A stretch of DNA of 64,000 nt from Nocardioides eburneiflavus (GTDB taxonomy: Bacteria > Actinomycetota > Actinomycetes > Propionibacteriales > Nocardioidaceae). Shown here one piece after another: positions 40,301 to 48,352 of this stretch. How positions within the stretch are numbered: the stretch's first letter is position 1; the number at the start of each line of letters is the position of its first letter. The translations under genes were made by a program, and so were the position numbers. Location: the NCBI RefSeq assembly GCF_004785795.1, contig NZ_SRRO01000001.1:2852001-2916000 (forward strand). The letters run 5' to 3'. The notes beneath the pieces are model-generated. The model saw nothing but the letters and a program-made list of their open reading frames with translations, searched no databases and was not told the DNA's origin.

Positions 40301-42301
40301 ATGAGCGAATCTGGAGGGCGGAAGGATCGCCCGTGGGTGATGCGGACGTACGCCGGGCACTCGACGGCCGAGGCGTCCAACGCGCTCTACCGCACCAACC
40401 TGGCCAAGGGGCAGACCGGTCTGAGCGTCGCCTTCGACCTGCCCACCCAGACCGGCTACGACCCCGACAGCCCGCTCAGCCGTGGCGAGGTCGGCAAGGT
40501 CGGCGTACCGGTCCCGCACCTGGGTGAGATGCGCAAGCTCTTCAGCGGGATCCCGCTGACCGAGATGAACACCTCGATGACCATCAACGCGGTCGCGATG
40601 TGGATGCTCGCGATGTACCAGGTGGTGGCCGAGGAGCAGAACCCCGACCTGTCGCCGGAGGAGGTCGCCGCCCAGCTGGCCGGCACCACCCAGAACGACA
40701 TCATCAAGGAGTACCTCTCCCGCGGGACGTACGCGTTCCCGCCCGAGGCCTCGATGCGGTTGATCGCCGACATGATCGCCTACACGGTCCACCAGATCCC
40801 GAAGTGGAACCCGATCAACATCTGCAGCTACCACCTGCAGGAGGCGGGCGCCACGCCGACCCAGGAGCTCGCCTACGCGCTGAGCACCGCGATCGCGGTG
40901 CTCGACGAGGTGAAGGAGTCCGGCCAGGTCTCCGACGACGACTTCGAGACGGTCGTCGGGCGGATCTCCTTCTTCGTCAACGCCGGCGTGCGCTTCGTCG
41001 AGGAGACCTGCAAGATGCGGGCCTTCGTCCAGCTCTGGGACGAGATCACCCGCGAGCGCTACGGCGTCCAGGACCCGAAGATGCGCCGCTTCCGCTACGG
41101 CGTGCAGGTCAACTCGCTCGGGCTGACCGAGGCCCAGCCGGAGAACAACGTCCAGCGCATCGTGCTGGAGATGCTCGGCGTCACGCTGTCCAAGAACGCC
41201 CGCGCCCGCGCGCTCCAGCTGCCCGCGTGGAACGAGGCGCTCGGCCTGCCCCGCCCGTGGGACCAGCAGTGGTCGCTGCGCCTGCAGCAGGTGCTGGCCT
41301 TCGAGTCCGACCTGCTGGAGTACGACGACATCTTCGACGGCTCGCACGTGATCGAGGCGAAGGTCGCCGAGCTGGTCGCGAGCGCGAGGGCCGAGATCGA
41401 CCGGGTCCAGGAGATGGGTGGCGCGATCGCCGCCGTCGACTACATGAAGTCCGAGCTGGTCTCGTCCCACGCCGCCCGGCGCGCCCGGATCGAGTCGGGC
41501 GAGGAGGTCATCGTCGGCGTCAACAAGTTCGAGTCGACGGAGCCCTCGCCGCTGACGGCCGACCTCGACGGCGCCATCATGGCCGCCGACCCCGAGGCGG
41601 AGAAGACGGCCCGGGCGAGCGTCGAGGCGTGGAAGGCGGAGCGCGACGAGGCCGAGGTCGCCGAGGCGCTCGAGGCGCTCGCCGCGGCCGCCGCGACGGA
41701 CGCCAACCTGATGGCGCCGACCCTGGCCGCCGCCCGCGCGGGCGCGACGACGGGGGAGTGGGCCGCCACCCTGCGCGACGTCTTCGGCGAGTACCGGGGC
41801 CCGACCGGCGTCACGGGCGCGGCCGTCGCCGAGGCCGGTGCCGAGCTGGCGGCCGTACGCGAGCGGGTCCGTGCCACCGGGGAGGAGCTCGGTGGCCGGC
41901 TGCGGCTGCTCGTCGGCAAGCCGGGGCTCGACGGCCACTCCAACGGCGCCGAGCAGGTCGCCGTGCGCGCTCGCGACGCCGGCTTCGAGGTCGTCTACCA
42001 GGGCATCCGGCTCACCCCGCAGCAGATCGTCGCCGCAGCGGTGGCCGAGGACGTGCACTGCATCGGCCTGTCGATCCTGTCCGGGTCGCACATGGAGCTG
42101 GTGCCCGACGTGCTCGACGGCCTGCGCGACGCTGGTCTGTCCGACATCCCCGTGATCGTCGGCGGGATCATCCCGGACTCCGACGGCCGCCGGCTGCGCG
42201 AGCTCGGCGTGGCCGCGGTCTACACGCCCAAGGACTACGGGCTGACCGAGATCATGGGCGGGATCGTCGACGTGATCCGCAGGGCCAACGGGCTCGACTG
42301 A
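40301..42301 (+). CDS. ecm: Ethylmalonyl-CoA mutase (MeaA-like, B12-dependent)
   Basis: A 666-residue acyl-CoA mutase with the catalytic barrel and the B12 domain in one chain. The N-terminal RTYAGHSTA and FDLPTQTGYDPD segments match MeaA/Ecm rather than methylmalonyl-CoA mutase. The cobalamin motif GLDGHSNGAEQ (near residue 546) has Asp-x-His-x-x-Gly, and the domain ends with VGGIIPDSD. It converts ethylmalonyl-CoA to methylsuccinyl-CoA in the ethylmalonyl-CoA pathway, acting after the crotonyl-CoA carboxylase/reductase at 59885-61225. Confidence 0.92.
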   Translation: MSESGGRKDRPWVMRTYAGHSTAEASNALYRTNLAKGQTGLSVAFDLPTQTGYDPDSPLSRGEVGKVGVPVPHLGEMRKLFSGIPLTEMNTSMTINAVAMWMLAMYQVVAEEQNPDLSPEEVAAQLAGTTQNDIIKEYLSRGTYAFPPEASMRLIADMIAYTVHQIPKWNPINICSYHLQEAGATPTQELAYALSTAIAVLDEVKESGQVSDDDFETVVGRISFFVNAGVRFVEETCKMRAFVQLWDEITRERYGVQDPKMRRFRYGVQVNSLGLTEAQPENNVQRIVLEMLGVTLSKNARARALQLPAWNEALGLPRPWDQQWSLRLQQVLAFESDLLEYDDIFDGSHVIEAKVAELVASARAEIDRVQEMGGAIAAVDYMKSELVSSHAARRARIESGEEVIVGVNKFESTEPSPLTADLDGAIMAADPEAEKTARASVEAWKAERDEAEVAEALEALAAAAATDANLMAPTLAAARAGATTGEWAATLRDVFGEYRGPTGVTGAAVAEAGAELAAVRERVRATGEELGGRLRLLVGKPGLDGHSNGAEQVAVRARDAGFEVVYQGIRLTPQQIVAAAVAEDVHCIGLSILSGSHMELVPDVLDGLRDAGLSDIPVIVGGIIPDSDGRRLRELGVAAVYTPKDYGLTEIMGGIVDVIRRANGLD

Positions 42302-42327
42302 CGGCTCGACTGACGGGCTCGACTGAC
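42291..42327. repeat. Three 12-bp direct repeats spanning the ecm stop codon
   Basis: GGCTCGACTGAC occurs at 42291-42302, 42303-42314 and 42316-42327. Each copy contains the last codons of ecm plus a TGA, so the gene end has been triplicated. Confidence 0.9.
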
Positions 42328-42344
42328 GGCTGGGCCGCCAGCCG
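42327..42344. terminator. Terminator hairpin between convergent genes
   Basis: CGGCTGG (42327-42333) pairs with CCAGCCG (42338-42344) around GCCG. It lies between the stops of ecm and the convergent small membrane protein gene and can serve both. Confidence 0.6.
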
Positions 42345-42359
42345 ACCGGGGGGTCGCGC

Positions 42360-42596
42360 TCAGTCGCGCCGGGTGGCCCGCCTCGCCGCCCCGGCCGCCG
42401 CCGTGAGGCCGTAGATCCACAGCAGACCGGTGCCGAGGTAGTGCACGACGACTCCGCCGAGTGCGCCCAGCCCTGCCGCCACGCCCCAGCCGGCGTCGGC
42501 GGAGACGGCCGCCTTGACGACGAGGCCCAGCACGGCGCCGGTGGCAGCGAGGACCAGCAGGGTCCAGGCACTGTCGAAGATCCCGAGAACTCTCAC
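42360..42596 (-). CDS. Small two-helix membrane protein
   Basis: A 78-residue hypothetical protein starting at GTG (42594-42596). Two hydrophobic segments are visible (about residues 10-30 and 35-58, with LGALGGVVVHYLGTGLLWIYG), followed by a basic tail ARRATRRD. TAGGGT (42604-42609, minus strand) seven bases upstream supports this start and a leaderless transcript. I do not recognise a family. It is divergent from the YbaB-like cassette. Confidence 0.65.
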   Translation of the reverse strand: MRVLGIFDSAWTLLVLAATGAVLGLVVKAAVSADAGWGVAAGLGALGGVVVHYLGTGLLWIYGLTAAAGAARRATRRD

Positions 42597-42668
42597 GGCA
42601 CGAACCCTACGATCCGGTTTGCCGCTCGGGCGACCCGGGCATGGTGTCCCGCGACGAGAAGGAGATCG

Positions 42669-43055
42669 ATGGACATCGAGAGCATCACGAGGGACGCCGA
42701 GGCACGACTCGAGGCCGTCGCGGCCATGCAGAGCGAGCTCCAGGAGCTGCGTGGGCGGGCCCAGAACCGGTCCGGCAACGTGCGGGTGGAGGTCAACCCC
42801 GCCGGCGCCCTCCTCGACCTGCACCTCAGCGAGAGCGCCCGCGACCTCGCTGCCGACCAGCTGGCCGTCGAGATCCTCCGGACCGTGCGCGAGGCGCAGG
42901 TCTCGGTGGCCGCCGACATGCGGCGCATCGTCGGCGGCCTGGTGCCTGAGGAGCGGCTCGCCGCGCTGTCGGAGGGCAGGATCCCCGACAGCACGATGCG
43001 CTCGGTCGACGAGGAGCTGGCCAACCTGCGTGCACTGAGGGGGCAGGGACGATGA
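42669..43055 (+). CDS. YbaB/EbfC-like protein of a type VII secretion-type cassette
   Basis: A 128-residue protein with an N-terminal helix, a two-stranded beta segment (VRVEVNPAGALLDLHL, about residues 38-53) and a C-terminal helix, the YbaB/EbfC fold. The short form linked to ESX loci (EspL-like) has this layout. AAGGAG precedes the ATG. Its stop overlaps the next gene (ATGA), and the following two genes are also overlapped, making a three-gene cassette. It may act as a chaperone or a DNA-binding partner; this is not shown by sequence. Confidence 0.72.
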   Translation: MDIESITRDAEARLEAVAAMQSELQELRGRAQNRSGNVRVEVNPAGALLDLHLSESARDLAADQLAVEILRTVREAQVSVAADMRRIVGGLVPEERLAALSEGRIPDSTMRSVDEELANLRALRGQGR

Positions 43056-43372
43056 GCGCCGGCATCGAGCTCGGCTTCGAGGAGCTGCTCGCCGGGGCCG
43101 ACGCCCAGCTCGGGCTGTCGGAGCGGGCTTCGGACATGTCGAGCGAGGCGGGGGCGATCCTGCTGCCCGACGGTGCGCTCGGCAAGCTGCCCGAGAGCGA
43201 CGAGATCCGGACGGTGTCCGAGCAGCGTGCCGCCGGGGCGGCCGAGGCGCTCGACACGGTGGCGGAGTGCATGGAGATCCTGGCCTCGGCGCTCAAGGAC
43301 ACCGTCGAGGACTTCAGCAACGTGGAGGCCCTCCTGGCCGAAGCCTTCGACCGGATGCGAGGCGAGTCGTGA
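43052..43372 (+). CDS. Small helical protein of the WXG-like cassette
   Basis: A 106-residue, mostly helical, acidic protein with no cysteine-rich or membrane segment. Its size, and its place between a YbaB-like gene and a WXG-like gene, resemble the small helical partners of type VII secretion substrates. No WXG tripeptide is present. It overlaps both neighbours by four bases, so equimolar synthesis is likely. Function unknown. Confidence 0.6.
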   Translation: MSAGIELGFEELLAGADAQLGLSERASDMSSEAGAILLPDGALGKLPESDEIRTVSEQRAAGAAEALDTVAECMEILASALKDTVEDFSNVEALLAEAFDRMRGES

Positions 43373-44289
43373 GCGCGAGCGGGGCAGTCGACGTCTGGCA
43401 GCGGATCAACGGGTGGATGGCGCCGCTGGACGGCGCGATCGACGCCGTCATGCGGCCCCTGGTCTCACCCCTGGCCGACCAGTTCGACTGGGTCACGGGG
43501 GACTCCGCCGAGGTCAGCGCCACCGCGGAGCGCTGGCGCGACATGGCGCGCCGGACCCGCGCACTCAGCGACTCCGAGCTCAACGAGGCCCTCCGCACCG
43601 CTGCAGGCTGGACCGGGCAGGCCAGCGACGCGTTCGAGCGCCTGGCGCGCGAGTTCGCGCAGCAGATCGACGCGGTCGCCGCCGAGATGGACGAGACCGC
43701 CGAGTACCTCCTCGACGCCTCCCTCGAGGTCAAGATGGCCGAGGACCTGGTGGAGACCATCATCCGCGAGCTGATTGAGTGGGCCCTGATCACGCTGGTC
43801 GTCTCCGCGGCGCTGACCGTGGTGACCTTCGGGGCGAGCGCCGCCGCGGGCGGAGCGGCCGCGGCAGCGCAGGCGGCCGTCGCCGGGTCCCGCGTCGCGT
43901 CCGCGCTGGCCAAGCTGGCCAGGCTGCTGCGCGCCGTCGCCGACGCGCTCAAGGCCGTCAAGGCGATGAAGACCCTGAGCCGGGAGGGGATCCTGGTCAA
44001 GACCATCCTGGTCAAGGGGATGCTCATCAAGCCGGTGGTCAAGGGCGTCACCGGGCTGACCGGAGCCCCGATCTCGGAGTCCGCCGAGTCCATCATCGAC
44101 GGCTTCGCCGACATCGCGGCCGATGAGGTCGACGACCAGCGCCGCCGCGACCAGGGCCCCCGGACGCCGTTGCGGGACCGGATCGAGGACCCCCTCAGGC
44201 CGATCACCGACCACCTGCCACCCCCCGGACCGGTCGACGACGCCATCGACCGCCTCCGCGACCGGGTGCCGGCCGGGCCGGGCGAGTAG
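43369..44289 (+). CDS. WXG-motif protein with central membrane segment, putative type VII secretion-related
   Basis: A 306-residue protein. The N-terminal half is helical with GWTGQASDAFERL (about residues 76-88), the W-x-G turn of WXG100-type proteins, in the ordering expected for a helix-turn-helix hairpin. A strong hydrophobic stretch follows (about 137-165, rich in Ala/Gly/Val), then a basic helical segment (about 170-230) and a charged, Pro-rich tail. No toxin or catalytic motif is visible. The GTG overlaps the preceding stop. No EccC or other secretion-machine gene is in the window. Confidence 0.65.
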   Translation: MSASGAVDVWQRINGWMAPLDGAIDAVMRPLVSPLADQFDWVTGDSAEVSATAERWRDMARRTRALSDSELNEALRTAAGWTGQASDAFERLAREFAQQIDAVAAEMDETAEYLLDASLEVKMAEDLVETIIRELIEWALITLVVSAALTVVTFGASAAAGGAAAAAQAAVAGSRVASALAKLARLLRAVADALKAVKAMKTLSREGILVKTILVKGMLIKPVVKGVTGLTGAPISESAESIIDGFADIAADEVDDQRRRDQGPRTPLRDRIEDPLRPITDHLPPPGPVDDAIDRLRDRVPAGPGE

Positions 44290-44328
44290 CCGCCGCACGC
44301 CGCCCCGACCCACTGGCACACTCGGCCC

Positions 44329-45249
44329 ATGTCCTCCTCCTCCGCTCGACGCGTCCTGGTGGTCGGCGCCGGTGTCGTGGGCCTGACCTGCGCCGTACGC
44401 CTGCTCGAGGCCGGCCACCGCGTGGACGTCGTGGCGCGCGACCTGCCGCTCGAGACCACCTCGGCCGTGGCGGCTGCCCTCTGGTACCCCTACCGGGCGT
44501 TGCCGCAGGAGCGGGTCACCGCGTGGGCGGCGACGACGTACGGCGTCCTCGAGGGCCTGTCCGCAGATGCGCGCAGCGGCGTCCGGATGCTCACCGGCAC
44601 CGAGGTGCTGAGTGAGCACCAGCCCGAGCCGTGGTGGCGCAGCGCGGTGCCGGCGCTGGACCGGGAGACCGCGCTGCCTCCCGGGTACGCCGACGGCTGG
44701 ACGTTCGTCGCGCCGGTCGTCGACATGCCGGTCCACCTGCGGTGGCTCATCGCCAGGATCGACGAGCTCGGTGGCACCCTGACCCGGATGAACCTGTCCG
44801 CGCTGCCCGGCGACGGGAGCCTCGTCGTCAACGCCACCGGACTGGGTGCGCGGCACTTCGGCGCGGACCCGTCCGTGCAGCCGGTGCGGGGGCAGGTGGT
44901 CGTCGTCGAGCAGGTCGGCCTCGACCGCTGGACGCTCGACGGCGCCGGGCTCACCTACGTGGTGCCCCGCACCCACGAGATCGTCGTGGGGGGCACGGAC
45001 GTGGAGGGCGAGTGGAGCCGTACGCCCGACCCGGACGTCGCCGCGGACGTGCTGCACCGCGCCACCGCGCTCGTCCCGGCGCTGGAGGGCGCCCGGGTCC
45101 TGCGCCACAAGGTCGGGCTCCGGCCGGCCCGGCCCGAGGTCCGCGTCGAGCGGGTCGGGGACGTCATCCACTGCTACGGCCACGGCGGCGCCGGGGTCAC
45201 CCTGTCGTGGGGCTGCGCCGGCGACGTGGTGGGGTTGGCCGGTGACTGA
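44329..45249 (+). CDS. FAD-dependent D-amino-acid oxidase family protein
   Basis: A 306-residue flavoprotein. The N-terminal dinucleotide motif is VVGAGVVGLTCAVRL (about residues 9-23), then a DAO-type LWYPYRALP segment, and the C-terminal YGHGGAGVTLSWGCA segment which contacts FAD. This layout fits D-amino-acid or D-aspartate oxidases, deaminating D-amino acids with production of hydrogen peroxide. The substrate is not determined by sequence. It overlaps the phosphatase gene by eight bases. Confidence 0.87.
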   Translation: MSSSSARRVLVVGAGVVGLTCAVRLLEAGHRVDVVARDLPLETTSAVAAALWYPYRALPQERVTAWAATTYGVLEGLSADARSGVRMLTGTEVLSEHQPEPWWRSAVPALDRETALPPGYADGWTFVAPVVDMPVHLRWLIARIDELGGTLTRMNLSALPGDGSLVVNATGLGARHFGADPSVQPVRGQVVVVEQVGLDRWTLDGAGLTYVVPRTHEIVVGGTDVEGEWSRTPDPDVAADVLHRATALVPALEGARVLRHKVGLRPARPEVRVERVGDVIHCYGHGGAGVTLSWGCAGDVVGLAGD

Positions 45250-45853
45250 CCTCCAGTGCCCCGCCCGGGTGTTCGTGGCCCGGCACGGCGAGGCCGTCTA
45301 CGAGTCCGAGCTGCTGAGCGATGCCGGGGGCTGGCTGAGCCCGCTGGGGCGCCAGCAGGCGCGGGAGCTGGCCGAGTCGCTGGCCGGCGAGCGGATCGCC
45401 CGCGTGTGGACCAGTGACATGGCGCGTGCGGTGCAGACCGGCGAGATCGTGGCCGCGCGGCTGGGCGTCGACGTGGTCGTGCGCAAGGGTCTGCGTGAGT
45501 TCGGCGTCGGTGACGCGGCCGGCACGACCGGCGATCCCGATCCGTTCGCGGCCACGTTCGCCGCGTGGCTCGCCGGCGACCTGGCGGCCCGGATCCCCGG
45601 GGCGGAGAGCGGCCACGAGGTCGTCGCGCGCTACGAGGCCGTCCTCGGCGAGGTCGCCGACGAGCACCGCGGCGAGTCGGTGCTGGTGATCAGCCACGGC
45701 GGGGTGATGTGCATGGCGCTCTCCGCCCTGGCGCACAACCTCGCCCTGAGCCACAGCCGCGACCTCCCGATGCCGAACTGCGGCGTGGTGGCGCTCGAGG
45801 TCGACGCCGACGGGTGGGCGGCCAGGTCGTGGGCGGGGACCGCCGTCACCTGA
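45242..45853 (+). CDS. Histidine phosphatase superfamily protein
   Basis: A 203-residue phosphoglycerate-mutase-like phosphatase. The catalytic ARHGE motif is at about residues 13-17; SDMARAVQTGEI and the second catalytic histidine in LVISHGGVMCM (near residue 152) are present. The GTG start lies inside the end of the amino-acid oxidase gene, so it is probably coupled to it. The substrate is unknown. Confidence 0.86.
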   Translation: MTDLQCPARVFVARHGEAVYESELLSDAGGWLSPLGRQQARELAESLAGERIARVWTSDMARAVQTGEIVAARLGVDVVVRKGLREFGVGDAAGTTGDPDPFAATFAAWLAGDLAARIPGAESGHEVVARYEAVLGEVADEHRGESVLVISHGGVMCMALSALAHNLALSHSRDLPMPNCGVVALEVDADGWAARSWAGTAVT

Positions 45854-45858
45854 GACAA

Positions 45859-45877
45859 ATAGGTAAGGCTTGCCTAA
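45859..45877 (+). promoter_or_regulatory. DtxR/IdeR-type iron box
   Basis: The 19-bp ATAGGTAAGGCTTGCCTAA matches the actinobacterial iron-box consensus TTAGGTTAGGCTAACCTAA at 15 positions and keeps the AGG/CCT half-site cores. It ends 19 bases before the GTG of the small Cys-rich gene, so an iron-loaded DtxR/IdeR repressor would block that promoter. Confidence 0.8.
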
Positions 45878-45896
45878 TGTCTTGTAGGGTGCGGGC

Positions 45897-46124
45897 GTGG
45901 GTTCCAAGAGCGCGTCGAAGAAGGCAGGCAAGGCCAAGGTCGCCAAGCTGCCCAAGAAGAAGTGCTGCGTGTCCTCCACCAAGTGCGGCCGCTGCCCGCT
46001 GCGGATGCTCAAGGAGGGCACGCTGCCCCCGGGCTACACGGTGAAGAAGCGCAGGCTGGTGAAGGTCGACGTCACGGTCAAGGGCGGCAAGCCCGACAAG
46101 AAGGGCTCGAAGAAGGCCGCCTGA
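45897..46124 (+). CDS. Small Lys-rich protein with CC-x5-C-x2-C cluster, iron-box controlled
   Basis: A 75-residue basic protein. A Lys/Ala/Ser-rich N-terminus leads to KKKCCVSSTKCGRCPLRML (about residues 20-38), in which four cysteines could bind zinc, iron or an Fe-S cluster, then LPPGYTVKKRRLVKVD and a Lys-rich tail. It appears to belong to a conserved hypothetical actinobacterial family, but I know of no assigned function. The upstream iron box predicts expression in iron starvation. GTG 45897 is the only start that keeps the iron box outside the gene. Confidence 0.75.
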   Translation: MGSKSASKKAGKAKVAKLPKKKCCVSSTKCGRCPLRMLKEGTLPPGYTVKKRRLVKVDVTVKGGKPDKKGSKKAA

Positions 46125-46139
46125 GCCGGCACCCGAGCC

Positions 46140-46601
46140 TCACGCCAAGCGCTGGACGCCGAGCACGATCGCGGCGACGACCAGCATGACCAGCACCGCC
46201 GCGCCCATGCGTACGGCCATGCCCTTGAGCCACAGCGACATCAGCGTCTCGGTGCCGCCCCGGCGGTTCAGCGGCTCGACGTCGACGACCGCCGAGCGGT
46301 TGATCGGCCCGTGGACGTGGGGGTAGGTGTCGTCGCCGACCGGCTCGACGCGCACCTCCGACTCCAGCCGGGTCGGGTCGATCGTCAGCAGGACCAGGTC
46401 CTCGCCGAGCCCGCGGTAGTAGCGGTCGAAGACGCCCTGCACCTGCTCGCGCCTGCTGGCGTGGATGAACCCCTCCTCCGCGAGGCTCCGGCCGACCGTC
46501 GAGGTGGTGTAGGTGCCCGTCGCCAGCGTGGCGCGCCAGTCGGCAGCGGTGGCGATGTGGAAGATGCGCTCGGGGAGGCGCTCGGGACGCGCGTCGGTCA
46601 C
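46140..46601 (-). CDS. DUF952 domain protein with C-terminal membrane anchor
   Basis: A 153-residue protein. The DUF952 domain (about residues 8-100) shows IFHIATAADWRATLATGTY, EEGFIHAS and YPHVHGPI, the family landmarks. Unlike typical stand-alone members, it continues into a hydrophobic C-terminal segment (about residues 130-150) that would anchor it to the membrane. TACCCT (46608-46613, minus strand) lies six bases before the GTG, predicting a leaderless message. DUF952 has no established function. Confidence 0.82.
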   Translation of the reverse strand: MTDARPERLPERIFHIATAADWRATLATGTYTTSTVGRSLAEEGFIHASRREQVQGVFDRYYRGLGEDLVLLTIDPTRLESEVRVEPVGDDTYPHVHGPINRSAVVDVEPLNRRGGTETLMSLWLKGMAVRMGAAVLVMLVVAAIVLGVQRLA

Positions 46602-46620
46602 CGTGCGAGGGTAGCGAGCC

Positions 46621-47307
46621 CTAGAAGAGCCGGTGCTCCGCGTCGTCCATCCCTCGCAGCGCGTCGTAGTCGACGAGGGCGCAGGTGATGCCGCGGTCGG
46701 TGGCGAGCACGCGCGCCTGCGGCTTGATCTCCTGGGCGGCGTAGATGCCCCGCACCGGGCCCTTGCTGGTGAGCATCGGGTCCCGGTTGAGGAGCTCGAG
46801 GTAGCGGGTGAGCTGCTCGACGCCGTCGATCTCGCCGCGGCGCTTGATCTCGACCGCGACGGACAACCCGTCGGCGTCACGGCACATCAGGTCGACGGGA
46901 CCGATCGCGGTCATGAACTCCCGGCGTACCAGCGTGAGGCCGTCGGCGAGCGTGGTGGGGTGCTCGGCGAGCAGCTCCTGGAGGTGCTTCTCGACGCCGT
47001 CCTTCTGCAGGCCCGGGTCGACGCCGAGGTCGTGGGAGGAGTCGTGCAGCACCTCGTCGATGAGGATGCGGAGGGTGTCGTCGGTCTTGGTCGCGGTCAC
47101 CAGCCACTCCGCCTGGCCGTCCTCGGAGAGCCCCTCGCGCACGGTGCACGGCGGCGACATCCAGTTGAGCGGCTTGTAGGAGCCTCCGTCGGAGTGGATC
47201 AGCACCGACCCGTCCGACTTGAGCATCAGGACGCGGGTGGCGAGCGGCAGGTGGGCCGAGAGCCGTCCGGCGTAGTCCACCTGGCAGCGTGCGACGACGA
47301 TCCTCAC
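46621..47307 (-). CDS. nucS: Mismatch-specific endonuclease NucS/EndoMS
   Basis: A 228-residue nuclease that cuts mismatched DNA, the core of the MutS/MutL-independent mismatch repair of Actinobacteria. The N-terminal segment [14 protein letters not shown] and the conserved [10 protein letters not shown] are present. The catalytic region reads VDLMCRD then [17 protein letters not shown] (Asp, Glu and Lys of the RecB-like core). The C-terminus ends HRLF, suiting a clamp-binding tail. GTG 47307 has TAGATT eight bases upstream. Confidence 0.94.
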   Translation of the reverse strand: MRIVVARCQVDYAGRLSAHLPLATRVLMLKSDGSVLIHSDGGSYKPLNWMSPPCTVREGLSEDGQAEWLVTATKTDDTLRILIDEVLHDSSHDLGVDPGLQKDGVEKHLQELLAEHPTTLADGLTLVRREFMTAIGPVDLMCRDADGLSVAVEIKRRGEIDGVEQLTRYLELLNRDPMLTSKGPVRGIYAAQEIKPQARVLATDRGITCALVDYDALRGMDDAEHRLF

Positions 47308-47315
47308 GACGGGCG

Positions 47316-47325
47316 AATCTACAGT
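47316..47325. promoter_or_regulatory. Overlapping divergent -10 elements of nucS and the MOSC gene
   Basis: The minus-strand TAGATT (47316-47321, for nucS) and the plus-strand TACAGT (47320-47325, for the MOSC gene) share two bases. They lie eight and six bases from the respective GTG starts, so both mRNAs are predicted leaderless and the two promoters should exclude each other. Confidence 0.5.
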
Positions 47326-47331
47326 GACCCC

Positions 47332-48306
47332 GTGACCGCCACCGCAGTACGTCCCGCGCGCCAGCGAGACCTCGCGCACCTCGACCTCGCCGACCATCCC
47401 GCCACGGCTGGGTTCGTGATGGTCGCGGGTGACCCACCGGTCGGCCACGCGCGGGTGGAGCTCCTCGACGGGCACGCCCACCTCGCAGACCTCGTCGTCG
47501 GTGCCGACCTGCACGGAAGCACCCGCCGCGCGCTGGTCGAGGCAGTGTGCGAGCGCCTCTCCGCGCGCGGGCACGGGCAGCTCACCGCCCGTCCCTACGC
47601 CGGTCCGGAGGCCACCGCGCTCGGTGCGCTGGGATTCACCGAGGTGCTGGCCGACGAGCCGCTGCCGGGCCCGCTCATGACGCGGCGCGAGGAGACCGGT
47701 CGCGTGCTGGTGCGCCGGGTGCTCCGCTCGCACCGCACGGTCGCCGAGCTCACGGCACTGCTGCCCGAGCTCGACGCGTCCCCGCGCGAGGTCGGGACGC
47801 TGCGCGCGGTCGTACGCCGCCCGGCGCCGGGCGAGCGCGAGGTGCTCGAGGTCGGCCACCTCGACGTCGCCGAAGGCCTGGTCGGGGACACGTGGGCAGC
47901 GCGGGGGAGCAGGCGTACGCCGGACGGCTCGGCGCACCCCGACATGCAGCTCAACCTGATGAACCACCGCCTCGTGGAGTTCCTCGCGCAGGACCCGGAG
48001 CGCGAGCAGCTGGCCGGTGACCAGATGTTCCTCGACCTCGACCTGTCCCACGACCACCTCCCGGCGTGGAGCGAGCTCCACATCGGCGGCCCGGAGGGCG
48101 CCGTGATCGTCGTGACCGACCAGCCGCACAACGGGTGCGGCAAGTTCATCGCGCGCTTCGGCAAGGACGCGATGACCTTCGTCAACGGCCCCGAGGGCAA
48201 GCCCCGGCGGCTGCGCGGGCTGTGCGCCAGGGTGGTGCGCCCCGGCCTGGTCCGCCCGGGCGACGAGGTGCGCGTCGTACGCCCGGCGGCGGCTCCGGCG
48301 GAGTGA
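47332..48306 (+). CDS. GNAT-like/MOSC two-domain protein
   Basis: A 324-residue protein. The N-terminal part (about residues 1-105) has the strand-helix order of a GNAT acetyltransferase, but the acetyl-CoA loop is degenerate ([13 protein letters not shown]). The C-terminal part (about 150-320) is a MOSC domain with [14 protein letters not shown] and a conserved cysteine in PHNGCGKF, the residue that carries sulfur or contacts molybdenum cofactor in the family. MOSC proteins move sulfur or reduce N-hydroxylated compounds; the role here is open. The GTG start has TACAGT six bases upstream. Confidence 0.8.
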   Translation: MTATAVRPARQRDLAHLDLADHPATAGFVMVAGDPPVGHARVELLDGHAHLADLVVGADLHGSTRRALVEAVCERLSARGHGQLTARPYAGPEATALGALGFTEVLADEPLPGPLMTRREETGRVLVRRVLRSHRTVAELTALLPELDASPREVGTLRAVVRRPAPGEREVLEVGHLDVAEGLVGDTWAARGSRRTPDGSAHPDMQLNLMNHRLVEFLAQDPEREQLAGDQMFLDLDLSHDHLPAWSELHIGGPEGAVIVVTDQPHNGCGKFIARFGKDAMTFVNGPEGKPRRLRGLCARVVRPGLVRPGDEVRVVRPAAAPAE

Positions 48307-48352
48307 CGCTTCCCACATCCGTGATCCGCGGGCGGCATGGGAGCATGCGTCC

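Noticed and set aside
43369..44289. Polymorphic toxin with WXG leader
   Set aside because: No toxin domain is recognisable at the C-terminus, and no immunity gene follows; the next gene is an amino-acid oxidase.
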